From a virus, in IMG/VR virus record IMGVR_UViG_3300032323_000345, positions 1 through 23,647 of that record: a DNA stretch of 23,647 nucleotides; one strand, 5' to 3'. The position numbers were made by a program, and so were the translations under genes. Under the pieces are notes generated by a model. It had not been told where the DNA came from, ran no database searches, and saw only the letters and a program-made list of their open reading frames with translations. Of the stretch, positions 1-9,421 are shown in pieces. Every line of letters starts with the position of its first letter. Position 1 is the stretch's first letter.

Positions 1-1924
<1,924 letters not shown>

Positions 1925-1933
1925 GGTGAAAAT

Positions 1934-2140
1934 ATGGACGATCTTCGCATCATCTACCCGAGCGATGACGGCGGCGTGGTCATTCTCATGCCCGCGCCTG
2001 AATGGCTTGCGCAGGAGGGCAACACCATTGAAGCCCTCGCTGCCAAGGATGTGCCGCCCGGAAAGCCCTATAAGATCGTTCCCGTGAGCGACATCCCGTT
2101 GGACCGCACGTTTCGCAACGCTTGGGAGTACGTGGAATGA
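1934..2140 (+). CDS. Small tail-fibre-associated protein (68 aa)
   Basis: The ATG lies nine bases after the fibre stop and has an AAGGTGA ribosome binding site. The protein reads MDDLRIIYPSDDGGVVILMPAP at its start (residues 1-22), then EALAAKDVPPGKPYKIV in the middle and DRTFRNAWEYVE at the end. I recognise this pattern (a beta-rich start, AAKDVP, IVxVSDIP, DRTFRNAWE) from short phage proteins usually found directly behind a tail-fibre gene. Their biochemical role is not established; an assembly or fibre-capping role is a guess from position. It overlaps the next gene by ATGA, which suggests translational coupling. Confidence 0.75.
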   Translation: MDDLRIIYPSDDGGVVILMPAPEWLAQEGNTIEALAAKDVPPGKPYKIVPVSDIPLDRTFRNAWEYVE

Positions 2141-2361
2141 TCCGCGTAAACATCGACAAGGCGAAGCATATCGCGCATGACATGCGTCGTGGGGAACGTG
2201 CGAAAGAGTTCGCGCCATATGATGTGAAAGCGACAATTCCCGGCGAGGCTGCGGCGGCTGAACAGGCCCGCAGTGATATCCGGCTCAAGTATGCCCTGAT
2301 GCAGGATGCTATTGATCTGGCTCAGACGCCGGATGAAATCAAAGCCGCGCTTGGCATTTGA
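2137..2361 (+). CDS. Small fibre-associated protein of the MIRVNxDKAK type (74 aa)
   Basis: The start is the ATG overlapping the previous stop (ATGA at 2137-2140); a TTG fifteen bases upstream is less likely. The protein begins MIRVNIDKAKHIAHDMRR and ends TPDEIKAALGI; the middle carries EFAPYDVKATIPGEAAAAEQ and a helical region. This pattern is familiar from short phage proteins paired with the preceding type behind tail fibres. The sequence looks mostly alpha-helical and is charged at the start. No enzymatic motif is visible. Function is unknown; co-translation with the preceding gene and position point to tail-fibre assembly or maturation as the simplest guess. Confidence 0.75.
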   Translation: MIRVNIDKAKHIAHDMRRGERAKEFAPYDVKATIPGEAAAAEQARSDIRLKYALMQDAIDLAQTPDEIKAALGI

Positions 2362-2389
2362 AATCGACACAGGCAAATGAGGGGGACAG

Positions 2390-3976
2390 ATGCCTTTCAG
2401 TTCAGACAGCGGCAAGCACCATATTCGGCGCATTCTCAGCCGTATTCCGCACGCCAAAATGCTCGACATCGGGCCGGGGTTCGGCACTTACGCCAAGATG
2501 TTTCCTCACGCCGAATGGACGGGCGTAGAGATCTGGGAGCCCTACATCGAAAAGTATGGCCTCGCCTCCTTCTACAAACATCTGCACATTGCGGATGCCC
2601 GCGAGTGGGAGCCGACCGAACAATATGATGTGGCGTTTGCGGGCGATGTGTTGGAGCATATGACGGTCGAGGAGGCCAAGTCCCTCCTTGCTAAGCTCCG
2701 CGGCTGTGCTCAGACGGTCATCGTCAGCATCCCGATCGGCCACTACCCGCAGGACGAGTGGGAAGGAAACCCTTACGAGCGGCACGTCACGGACAATTGG
2801 ACCGATGAGGCGTTCCGTGAGGCGTTCGGCGAGCCCACATGGTCGAGCATCGATCGTGAGATCGGCATCTATGTGTGGACTCCTCATCGGGTCGGGCTGC
2901 GTATCTGCGTCTATGCGATCAGTAAGAACGAGGCGCATTTCGTGCCGCGTTTTTGCGAGTCGGCCAAAGAGGCGGACATGATCCTGATCGCGGATACCGG
3001 ATCGACGGACGGGTTGCCGGAAGTGGCGCGGCAGCATGGGGCGGTGGTGCATGATATCTGCATCACGCCGTGGCGCTTTGATCTCGCGCGGAATGCCGCG
3101 ATGGCGCTTATCCCGCGGGACATGGACGTGTGCATCTCCCTCGACATCGACGAGGTCTTGCAGCCGGGATGGCGGCAAGAGATCGAGCGTGTGTGGACGC
3201 CCGACACCACCCGGTTGCGGTACATGTTCGACTGGGGATGCGGGATTCAGTTCTATTACGAGAAGATCCACGCCCGGCACGGTTACATGTGGCATCACCC
3301 CTGCCATGAGTACCCGGTCCCTGACGGGCGGATCAAAGAGGTCTGGGCGACGACGCCGATGCTTCTTGCGGTGCATAAGCCCGACCCGACCAAGAGCCGC
3401 GGGCAGTACCTCGACCTCTTGGAATTGTCGGTCAAGGAAGACCCGCGGTGCCCGCGAAATGCGTTTTACTACGCTCGCGAACTGAGCTTCCATGCCAAGT
3501 ACGAAGAGTCGATCGAGGCCATCAATCGGTATCTGAAGATGCCAGAGGCCACTTGGCCGAACGAGAGGTGCTATGCCTATCGGACAATGGGTCGCTGTTA
3601 TTCTGAACTCGGGCGTCTCGATGAAGCTGAACGCGCCTTTCAGCAAGCCGCTGCGGAGGCCCCCAACACCCGAGAGCCTTGGTGCGAACTGGCGCTGCTT
3701 CTCTACAAGCAAGAACGGTGGGAAGAGACGTTCGCTTATTCCATGCGGGCGTTGAGGATCACCGACAAGGCGGCTGTGTACACCTGTGACCCTGCGGTCT
3801 GGGGGCACTGGGCTCACGACTTGGCATCTATTTCGGCTTGGAACCTCGGGCTTAAGAAGATCGCCTTGGAACAGGCTGAATTGGCTCACAAAGCATCGCC
3901 GGATGACCTTCGCTTGGAAGGCAATCTGATGTACATTCGCGCGGCAATGTCGGAACGAGCAGCAGAGGCCGCGTAA
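2390..3976 (+). CDS. Fused SAM methyltransferase - GT2 glycosyltransferase - TPR protein
   Basis: A 528-residue protein behind a strong GAGGGGGA ribosome binding site. Residues 1-165 look like a class I SAM-dependent methyltransferase: motif I LDIGPGFG at 25-32, acidic E47 in GVEIW, and DVAFAGDVLEHM at 80-91. From about 168 a second domain begins with ICVYAISKNEAHF, then ADTGSTDG, RFDLARNAA and a DID metal-binding signature at D252-D254. This is the SunS-like or TPR-linked branch of GT2 glycosyltransferases, where an aspartate motif binds the metal and nucleotide sugar. Residues from about 345 to 500 form TPR-like helical pairs (ARELSFHAKYEESIEAINRY, MGRCYSELGRLDEAERAF), often used to hold the acceptor protein. 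Acceptor and sugar are unknown. Its position two small genes behind a threonine-rich fibre suggests virion glycosylation, but DNA, cell-surface or host targets remain possible. Confidence 0.82.
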   Translation: MPFSSDSGKHHIRRILSRIPHAKMLDIGPGFGTYAKMFPHAEWTGVEIWEPYIEKYGLASFYKHLHIADAREWEPTEQYDVAFAGDVLEHMTVEEAKSLLAKLRGCAQTVIVSIPIGHYPQDEWEGNPYERHVTDNWTDEAFREAFGEPTWSSIDREIGIYVWTPHRVGLRICVYAISKNEAHFVPRFCESAKEADMILIADTGSTDGLPEVARQHGAVVHDICITPWRFDLARNAAMALIPRDMDVCISLDIDEVLQPGWRQEIERVWTPDTTRLRYMFDWGCGIQFYYEKIHARHGYMWHHPCHEYPVPDGRIKEVWATTPMLLAVHKPDPTKSRGQYLDLLELSVKEDPRCPRNAFYYARELSFHAKYEESIEAINRYLKMPEATWPNERCYAYRTMGRCYSELGRLDEAERAFQQAAAEAPNTREPWCELALLLYKQERWEETFAYSMRALRITDKAAVYTCDPAVWGHWAHDLASISAWNLGLKKIALEQAELAHKASPDDLRLEGNLMYIRAAMSERAAEAA

Positions 3977-4209
3977 TGCTGTACCAAGACCTCATCAACA
4001 CCTTGGCAGGGGCCGCTCTGGCCGTGATGGGGTGGTTCGGACGGCAGTTATGGGACGCCGTGAAGGAACTGCGCGGTGACTTGCATCGCATCGAAACCGA
4101 GCTTCCCCGTTCGTATGTGATGAAGGTGGACCTCGATCAGCGGATGCAGCACATCGAGCAGATGTTCCAACGCATCTACGACAAACTTGAAGCCAAGGCT
4201 GACAAGTGA
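3976..4209 (+). CDS. Small membrane protein with C-terminal coiled coil
   Basis: A 77-residue protein whose ATG shares one base with the preceding TAA (TAATG). Residues 6-22 (LINTLAGAALAVMGWFG) form one hydrophobic segment, followed by RQLWDAVKELRGDLHRIE and a charged helix to the end with heptad-like spacing. Single-TM proteins of this exact layout are common in phages beside holin and endolysin genes and are usually unnamed. It could be a holin accessory, an antiholin or a spanin-like protein. No lipobox or cysteine supports an outer-membrane spanin. Function is inferred only from topology and the lysis-gene neighbourhood. Confidence 0.7.
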   Translation: MLYQDLINTLAGAALAVMGWFGRQLWDAVKELRGDLHRIETELPRSYVMKVDLDQRMQHIEQMFQRIYDKLEAKADK

Positions 4210-4216
4210 GCCGCCG

Positions 4217-4693
4217 ATGTTTGAAGGCATCGAAAAGACCACGAAACTGATAGCTGCGGCAGCAGCCTCTCTTTCAGTGGTCGGAGGCAGTTGGACCCTT
4301 TCGGAAAAGTTCGGCTTTTTCGACAAAGAAGTGCTTGAATGGGCTCCCGAACATTTTGCCATCAGCAACGGCCGCGCTGATGGCGGGTTCCGGGTCGTCG
4401 CCGCTCGTCGCAAGGCCCGTGATGATTGCACGGTCGAGGACTTCCGCATCGGTATCATTGATCAGGATGGTGTGGCACACGAGGCAAAGCCGTCTTTCAG
4501 CCGCGTGTCCATCCCTGCGAGCGACACCATTCAAAGATTCGGGTATCGTATTTCGCTGATGACACCTGATGAGGTCGCGCCGGGGAAGGCGCAACTCGTC
4601 GCGCAAATCCGCTACAAGTGCCCGGAAGGCGATAAAACCATCGCCTATCCGACGCATGACAATCTGACATTCATCATCGAAGAGGCAAAGTGA
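4217..4693 (+). CDS. Membrane-anchored protein of the lysis region, unknown function
   Basis: I place the start at the ATG at 4217 (MFEGIEKTTK), seven bases after the preceding stop; an in-frame TTG thirty bases upstream would overlap the preceding gene and has no better support. The 158-residue product has a hydrophobic N-terminal helix at about 9-27 (KLIAAAAASLSVVGGSWTL) and then a soluble part with alternating beta-type segments such as DFRIGIIDQDG and RFGYRISLMTPDE, two cysteines (DDCTVED, YKCPEG) and a terminal FIIEEAK. I do not recognise a named family. The stop overlaps the holin start (TGATG), so it belongs to the lysis transcription unit. The exposed domain is probably periplasmic, given a single N-terminal membrane anchor. 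Confidence 0.7.
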   Translation: MFEGIEKTTKLIAAAAASLSVVGGSWTLSEKFGFFDKEVLEWAPEHFAISNGRADGGFRVVAARRKARDDCTVEDFRIGIIDQDGVAHEAKPSFSRVSIPASDTIQRFGYRISLMTPDEVAPGKAQLVAQIRYKCPEGDKTIAYPTHDNLTFIIEEAK

Positions 4694-5214
4694 TGGACTT
4701 CTCAAAGGTCGGCGGCCTCATTCAGCAGATCGCGCCAACGCTTGCCACGGCTCTCGGCGGGCCTCTGGCGGGCATGGCGGTCAAGACACTCAGCAACGCG
4801 CTGCTCGGTAATCCGAATGGCACCGAGGCTGATGTCGCAGAGGCTCTGACCAATGCCACGCCTGACCAGTTGGCGAGGCTGAAAGAAGTCGATGCTGCGT
4901 TCAAGACGCGGATGAAAGAACTCGACATTGATCTGGAGCGGATCGCTGCGGGTGATCGCTCCGACGCACGCGATCGTGAAGTTAAGACCGGGGACTGGAC
5001 GCCGAAGATTCTGGCGTTCGGGATCACGATGGGCTTCTTCGGTATCCTCGTGTGGATGTTCCTGCACGGTATGCCGACATCCGGCACCGAGGCCATGCTC
5101 ATCATGCTCGGCGCGTTGCAGACATCCTACACGGGCGTGATCGCTTACTATTTCGGCTCCTCTGCCGGGTCGAAGGCGAAGAACGACATGCTCGCCAATC
5201 AAAACGGGAAATGA
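4693..5214 (+). CDS. Holin, GTA 3-TM type
   Basis: A 173-residue protein starting MDFSKVGGLIQQIAP; the ATG overlaps the previous TGA, and a GTG one codon earlier is the only alternative. The layout fits the GTA_holin_3TM family: a glycine/alanine-rich amphipathic N-terminal segment (about 9-39), a charged helical middle (about 60-100), then two clear membrane segments at about 104-125 (TPKILAFGITMGFFGILVWM) and 132-154. The end carries the family-typical YYFGSSAGSKAK motif. Holins form lesions in the inner membrane at a set time and let the endolysin reach the wall. The endolysin gene follows within two bases of the stop, as expected. Confidence 0.85.
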   Translation: MDFSKVGGLIQQIAPTLATALGGPLAGMAVKTLSNALLGNPNGTEADVAEALTNATPDQLARLKEVDAAFKTRMKELDIDLERIAAGDRSDARDREVKTGDWTPKILAFGITMGFFGILVWMFLHGMPTSGTEAMLIMLGALQTSYTGVIAYYFGSSAGSKAKNDMLANQNGK

Positions 5215-5216
5215 CG

Positions 5217-5822
5217 ATGATCGACTTCGGCGACTTCAAAGGCATGGCCGCTACGCTTCAGATCGAAGAGGTGATCGGCCTTGCTCAAGAGAACGACATC
5301 GAACCCGCTGCTTTGCGTGCTGTGATCGCGGTAGAAGCCGCCGGATCCGGCTTCGACAAGCAGGGCCGTCCGAAGATCCTGTTCGAGCCGCACATCTTCC
5401 ATCGCCTTTTGTCGGGTGATGAGCGCCAAACGGCCATCGATGCGGGCATTGCCTATCCCAAGTGGGGTATGCAGCCCTATCCGAAAGGCTCGGACGCCCA
5501 GTACGCTCGCTTGGAGGCGGCGTCAGAAATCAATCAGTCGGTCGCACTGAAGTCGGCCTCGTGGGGCATGGGGCAGATCATGGGATCGAACCACAACCTC
5601 GCGGGCTATGGCGACGTGGAGACGTTCGTCTTCGCGTGCATGGACAGCGAGGCGAAGCACGTTGCCATGATGATCAGCTTCATCAAGAACGCGAAGCTGC
5701 TCGGTGCCATCCAGAATCTTGACTGGGCGGCGTTCGCTCGGGGCTACAACGGCCCTGCCTATGCCAAGAACCAGTATGATGTTAAACTTGCGGCGGCGTA
5801 TGAAAGGTTCTCCGCAGAATGA
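5217..5822 (+). CDS. Endolysin, N-acetylmuramidase (DUF3380 type)
   Basis: I chose the ATG at 5217 because an ACGGGAA ribosome binding site lies seven bases upstream; the ATG at 5211 would sit almost on that site. The 201-residue protein matches the N-acetylmuramidase family: AVIAVEAAGSGF with probable catalytic E40, then GRPKILFEPHIFHRL, SASWGMGQIMGSNHNLAGY and a terminal FARGYNGPAYAKNQYDVKLA. These enzymes cut the beta-1,4 bond between N-acetylmuramic acid and N-acetylglucosamine. There is no signal peptide or SAR-like anchor, so release should depend on the upstream holin. No separate wall-binding domain is visible, as is usual for phages of Gram-negative hosts. The stop overlaps the next gene start (ATGA). 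Confidence 0.9.
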   Translation: MIDFGDFKGMAATLQIEEVIGLAQENDIEPAALRAVIAVEAAGSGFDKQGRPKILFEPHIFHRLLSGDERQTAIDAGIAYPKWGMQPYPKGSDAQYARLEAASEINQSVALKSASWGMGQIMGSNHNLAGYGDVETFVFACMDSEAKHVAMMISFIKNAKLLGAIQNLDWAAFARGYNGPAYAKNQYDVKLAAAYERFSAE

Positions 5823-6532
5823 CAACGGGTCTCAACTACACGCAGTACGTGACGCAGATCGCCACGATGGCTGTCGTGGAGGAGACTAATCCTGCGTTTC
5901 TGACGATCCTGCCGCAGATGATCACCTACGCCGAGAACCGGCTGTATCGTGATCTGGACTTTCTGTTCACATCCGTGAGCAACACGTCCTACGCTTGCAC
6001 GGTGGGTACACGCGCCATCAATGTGCCGACCGGGACGTTCGTGGTGCCTGAGCAGATCAACCTGATCACCCCTGCCGGGACGGCGAGCCCTGACAACGGC
6101 ACCCGTGTTCCGCTCCTTCCGACCACGAAGGAGTTCCTCGACGCGGTGTACGGGGACAGCCAGAGCAAGGCGCTGCCGAAGTATTTCGCGGTGTTCGACG
6201 ATTTTCAGTTTCTGCTCGGGCCGTATCCTGATGCGGTCTATCAGGCGGAAATCGTCGGCACGATCCGCCCGAGCAGCCTGAGCGTGAGCAACCCGACCAC
6301 GTTCATCAGCCTGTATCTGCCTGACCTTCTGATCATGGCGAGCATGATCTACATCAGCGCCTATCAGCGCAATTTCGGTCGCGCCAATGACGATCCGCAA
6401 ATGGCCGTGACGTATGAGAGTCAGTATCAGGCGCTTCTGAAGGGCGCGATGATCGAGGAGAACCGGAAGAAATTCGAGGCTGCGGCGTGGTCTTCGCAGT
6501 CGCCTTCTCCCGTCGCTACCCCGACGAGGTAA
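5819..6532 (+). CDS. Head-tail adaptor protein, SU10-adaptor-like
   Basis: A 237-residue protein whose ATG overlaps the endolysin TGA. The N-terminus LNYTQYVTQIATMAVVEE, followed by MITYAENRLYRDLDF, is a pattern I associate with short-tailed phage adaptor proteins of the SU10 type, which bind beneath the portal and connect it to the tail nozzle. Mid-protein segments such as NVPTGTFVVPEQINLITPA and DDFQFLLGPYPD suggest beta structure; the C-terminal third is helical (DPQMAVTYESQYQALLKGA). It sits directly before a much larger nozzle-like gene, the usual order for these phages. Assigned by motif and position without a search. Confidence 0.78.
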   Translation: MTTGLNYTQYVTQIATMAVVEETNPAFLTILPQMITYAENRLYRDLDFLFTSVSNTSYACTVGTRAINVPTGTFVVPEQINLITPAGTASPDNGTRVPLLPTTKEFLDAVYGDSQSKALPKYFAVFDDFQFLLGPYPDAVYQAEIVGTIRPSSLSVSNPTTFISLYLPDLLIMASMIYISAYQRNFGRANDDPQMAVTYESQYQALLKGAMIEENRKKFEAAAWSSQSPSPVATPTR

Positions 6533-6535
6533 GCG

Positions 6536-9061
6536 ATGCCTTACGCTTCGTTCAAAATCCTCCCCGGCGTGGATCAGAACAAGACCCCCGCCCTCAATGA
6601 GGCTGCGGTCTCCGAAAGCCAACTGATCCGGTTCATTCCTGACAGGACGCTCGGCGGTCTGGTGCAGAAGCTTGGCGGTTGGCAGAAGTACCTCAGTAGC
6701 TCCGTCGCCTCCGTAATCCGCGCTCTTTGGGCGTGGGAGGACACTAACGGCAACAGCTATCTGGGCATTGGTGCCGAGGGCATCGCGCCCATCACTGTCA
6801 CGAATGCCACGGGCAACGGAACCACCGTCACGCTGACGCACACCGGGAACTTTGTTTTCCAGACGGATTTTGCGATCACCGTGACGGGCATCAACCCGGT
6901 TGGATACAACGGAACCTATACGGTGACGGCGGCTACCCCGACGACGGTGCAGTTTGCGAGCACTGAAACGGGGCTATACAATTCAGGCGGGGAAATCATT
7001 GGCGGCGGGCGGTCCCTTGAGGTGGCGTTGTCCGGGGGCTCGACGTTCGACATCACCCCGCAGACCAGAACCGTCAACACTACCGTAAGCTTCTCGACCA
7101 CAGCCGGACTCAATGAAGTCACCGTCACCGACACGGGGCGAAACGCGGACGCCTATGATACTGTTGATATCCGAACTCAGGTCAGCGTCGGCGGCTTGGT
7201 GCTGTTCGGGCTTTATCCCATCACGCCGCTAGGCCCGAACACCTATAGGATTTTCGCGTTTGACCTGACAGGTCAGCCGCAGTTAGCCAAATCGCCATCC
7301 ATTACCAACGGCGGAGCAGTCCCGAAGTTCTTCGCAACCACGGGCAGCGATTCTGTTATCGTTTATCTGGAAGATCACAATCTGCTGCCGGGGGACACGT
7401 TCCCGGTTCTGGTGGCTACTTCCGTTGGCGGCATTACTCTTTTTGGCAACTACATCGTTCGTGGCTTAAACCCGGATGATACGGAAGACCCGGCAGACGC
7501 TTTCAGAATTTCCGTGAGCACTACTGCCGGAGCCATTCCGGTGACAAATGCGTCGGGAACAGGCACCGTCGTAACCATCACGCATCAGAACTCGCCCTCG
7601 GAAATTACGTTCACCAACGGCGAAGATGTCGTAATCGCGGGCGTGGACCCGGCGGGCTACAACGGCACCAAAACAATCACGACATCTACGGACGGCTCGT
7701 TCACATATGCAGCCGCGACCACAGCGACGTATGTCAGTGGCGGCACGGTCAGTGGCGAGTTCAGCTTTTTTGAGAACAACGGTCAAGTTCAGTTCGTCTA
7801 CTATAACGGCATCGGTCCGCAGCCGGAGGGGTCGGGATACGGTATCGGGCCGTATGGTGCCGGTGGCTATGGCACAGGAAACCCGCCTCCTGCGGCCAAT
7901 ACCGGCGTGCCGATCAATGCGGTGGATTGGACCCTTGACAACTGGGGCGAGACGCTTGTGGCGTGCCCTCTTGGCGGGCCGATCTATGCTTGGAATCCCA
8001 CGCTCGGCGATCCTGTGGCCCAGATCATTCCTGAATGCCCTGTGGTCAACGAGGGCATGTTCGTCGCCATGCCGCAGCGCCAGATCGTGGCATGGGGTTC
8101 CACGTTCACGGGGATCATCGATCCGCTTCTCATCCGGTGGTCGGATGTGAACAATTACAATTCGTGGATCGGCCTGATCAACAATCAGGCGGGGTCATAC
8201 CGCATCCCCAAGGGCTCCCGCATCATTCAGTGCATCCAAGGCCCGCAGCAGGGGCTGATCTGGACGGACCTCGCCGTCTGGGCGATGCAGTATGCAGGGC
8301 CGCCCTACGTCTATCAGTTCAACGAGATAGGCACGGGCTGCGGTCTCATCGGCCGCAAGGCTGCGGCTTCCGTGAACGGCGTCGTCTACTGGATGGGCTC
8401 AAGCCAGTTTTTCCGGTTGGCGGGCAACGGCGTCGAGCCGATCCGCTGCCCTGTCTGGGACGTGGTCTTCCAAGACCTCGACTTGAACAACCTCGACAAA
8501 ATCCGCGTGGCTCCGAACAGCCGTTTCGGTGAAATTTCGTGGTTCTACCCGACGCAGTCGAACGGCGGCGAGGTCAGTCACTACGTCAAATACAACTTCA
8601 ACCTCGACCAGTGGGACTTCGGCACTCTGGGACGCACGGCATGGATCAATGAGTCCGTGCTCGGCCCTCCGATCGGCGCGGCCCCTGACACGTTCATCTA
8701 TCAGCACGAAACGTCGCCCGACGCTGATGGTCAGCCGATGCTGTCGTCTTTCCAGACGGGTTACTTCGCGATGACCGAAGGCAACGTAAAGCTGTTCGTC
8801 GATCAGGTCTGGCCCGACATGAAGTGGGGCTATTACGGCGGCACGCAGGGCGCGAACGTCAAGATGACGTTCTTTGTGACCGACTTTCCGGGTCAGACGC
8901 CGATCCAATATGGTCCGTTCACGATGACACAGGCTTCAACCTTCTTTACGCCGCGCTTCCGTGGCCGCTTGGTATCCATCAAGATCGAGAGTGATGACAT
9001 CGGCTCGTTCTGGCGTCTCGGGAATATCCGATACCGTCTGCAAGAGGATGGGAGGTTCTGA
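6536..9061 (+). CDS. Tail nozzle-like protein with a duplicated inserted domain
   Basis: An 841-residue protein with a GAGGT ribosome binding site five bases before the ATG. The N-terminal PYASFKILPGVDQNKTPALN and the C-terminal half (DNWGETLVACPLGGPIYAW, WSDVNNYNSW, DLAVWAMQYAGPP, WMGSSQFFRLAGNG) show repeated beta-blade-like sequence, as in nozzle or tail-stabilising proteins of short-tailed phages (P22 gp10, T7 gp12 class). Two related inserts interrupt it: residues about 83-158 (VTNATGNGTTVTLTHTG, then NPVGYNGTYTV) and about 332-410 (VTNASGTGTVVTITHQ, then DPAGYNGTKTI). They look like duplicated beta-sandwich domains that may decorate the tail. The stop overlaps the next gene start (TGATG). 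Role inferred from order after the adaptor and from blade-like repeats. Confidence 0.75.
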   Translation: MPYASFKILPGVDQNKTPALNEAAVSESQLIRFIPDRTLGGLVQKLGGWQKYLSSSVASVIRALWAWEDTNGNSYLGIGAEGIAPITVTNATGNGTTVTLTHTGNFVFQTDFAITVTGINPVGYNGTYTVTAATPTTVQFASTETGLYNSGGEIIGGGRSLEVALSGGSTFDITPQTRTVNTTVSFSTTAGLNEVTVTDTGRNADAYDTVDIRTQVSVGGLVLFGLYPITPLGPNTYRIFAFDLTGQPQLAKSPSITNGGAVPKFFATTGSDSVIVYLEDHNLLPGDTFPVLVATSVGGITLFGNYIVRGLNPDDTEDPADAFRISVSTTAGAIPVTNASGTGTVVTITHQNSPSEITFTNGEDVVIAGVDPAGYNGTKTITTSTDGSFTYAAATTATYVSGGTVSGEFSFFENNGQVQFVYYNGIGPQPEGSGYGIGPYGAGGYGTGNPPPAANTGVPINAVDWTLDNWGETLVACPLGGPIYAWNPTLGDPVAQIIPECPVVNEGMFVAMPQRQIVAWGSTFTGIIDPLLIRWSDVNNYNSWIGLINNQAGSYRIPKGSRIIQCIQGPQQGLIWTDLAVWAMQYAGPPYVYQFNEIGTGCGLIGRKAAASVNGVVYWMGSSQFFRLAGNGVEPIRCPVWDVVFQDLDLNNLDKIRVAPNSRFGEISWFYPTQSNGGEVSHYVKYNFNLDQWDFGTLGRTAWINESVLGPPIGAAPDTFIYQHETSPDADGQPMLSSFQTGYFAMTEGNVKLFVDQVWPDMKWGYYGGTQGANVKMTFFVTDFPGQTPIQYGPFTMTQASTFFTPRFRGRLVSIKIESDDIGSFWRLGNIRYRLQEDGRF

Positions 9062-9411
9062 TGACAGCGTCACTCGCAGACATCCTGACCACGCAGAAGA
9101 ACGCGGTCGTCGGCGTCAACAATATCAGCGAAACGCTCTATAATCTGGAGGGCTTCCGCAATTCGCGGGAGGTCAGCGCGACGACGTTGCTTCAGCAGGG
9201 CGACAGTTGGGTAGCCCGCGTGTCCATCATCGTGGCGGGCAGCAGCACCGGGATGATCTATGACGCGCCCACCATAGCGCAGGCCGGGACGGGGAACCGC
9301 CTGTATGTCATCGACAATCAGATCGGCATCCAAGAAGTCAAACTGCCCGCCAATCAGGGCATCGTCGTCGAACCCGGCACAGGGATGATCCTGTCCGTAT
9401 CGTTTAGTTGA
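9061..9411 (+). CDS. Small virion-associated protein, unknown function
   Basis: A 116-residue protein whose ATG shares a base with the nozzle stop. It begins MTASLADILTTQKNAVVGVNN (helical) and continues as mostly beta-type sequence (SWVARVSIIVAGSSTGMIYD, RLYVIDNQIGIQEVKLP, GIVVEPGTGMILSVSFS). No enzyme motif is visible. Short proteins of this kind, placed between the nozzle gene and the internal-protein genes, are often found in short-tailed phages and may be tail or head decoration components. Function is unknown; structural role is inferred from position and beta content. Confidence 0.7.
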   Translation: MTASLADILTTQKNAVVGVNNISETLYNLEGFRNSREVSATTLLQQGDSWVARVSIIVAGSSTGMIYDAPTIAQAGTGNRLYVIDNQIGIQEVKLPANQGIVVEPGTGMILSVSFS

Positions 9412-9421
9412 GGAGAAAGCC

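Noticed and set aside
2402-3889. Long 495-residue frame on the minus strand opposite the methyltransferase-glycosyltransferase
   Set aside because: It is antisense to a gene with clear family motifs, is rich in Arg/Pro/His/Asp as expected for an antisense shadow of GC-rich code, and shows no domain.
5581-5605. Sequence resembling a tRNA T-arm on the minus strand (GGTTCGATCCCA)
   Set aside because: It falls in a conserved part of the endolysin (MGSNHNLAGY), and no matching acceptor or anticodon stem is seen around it.
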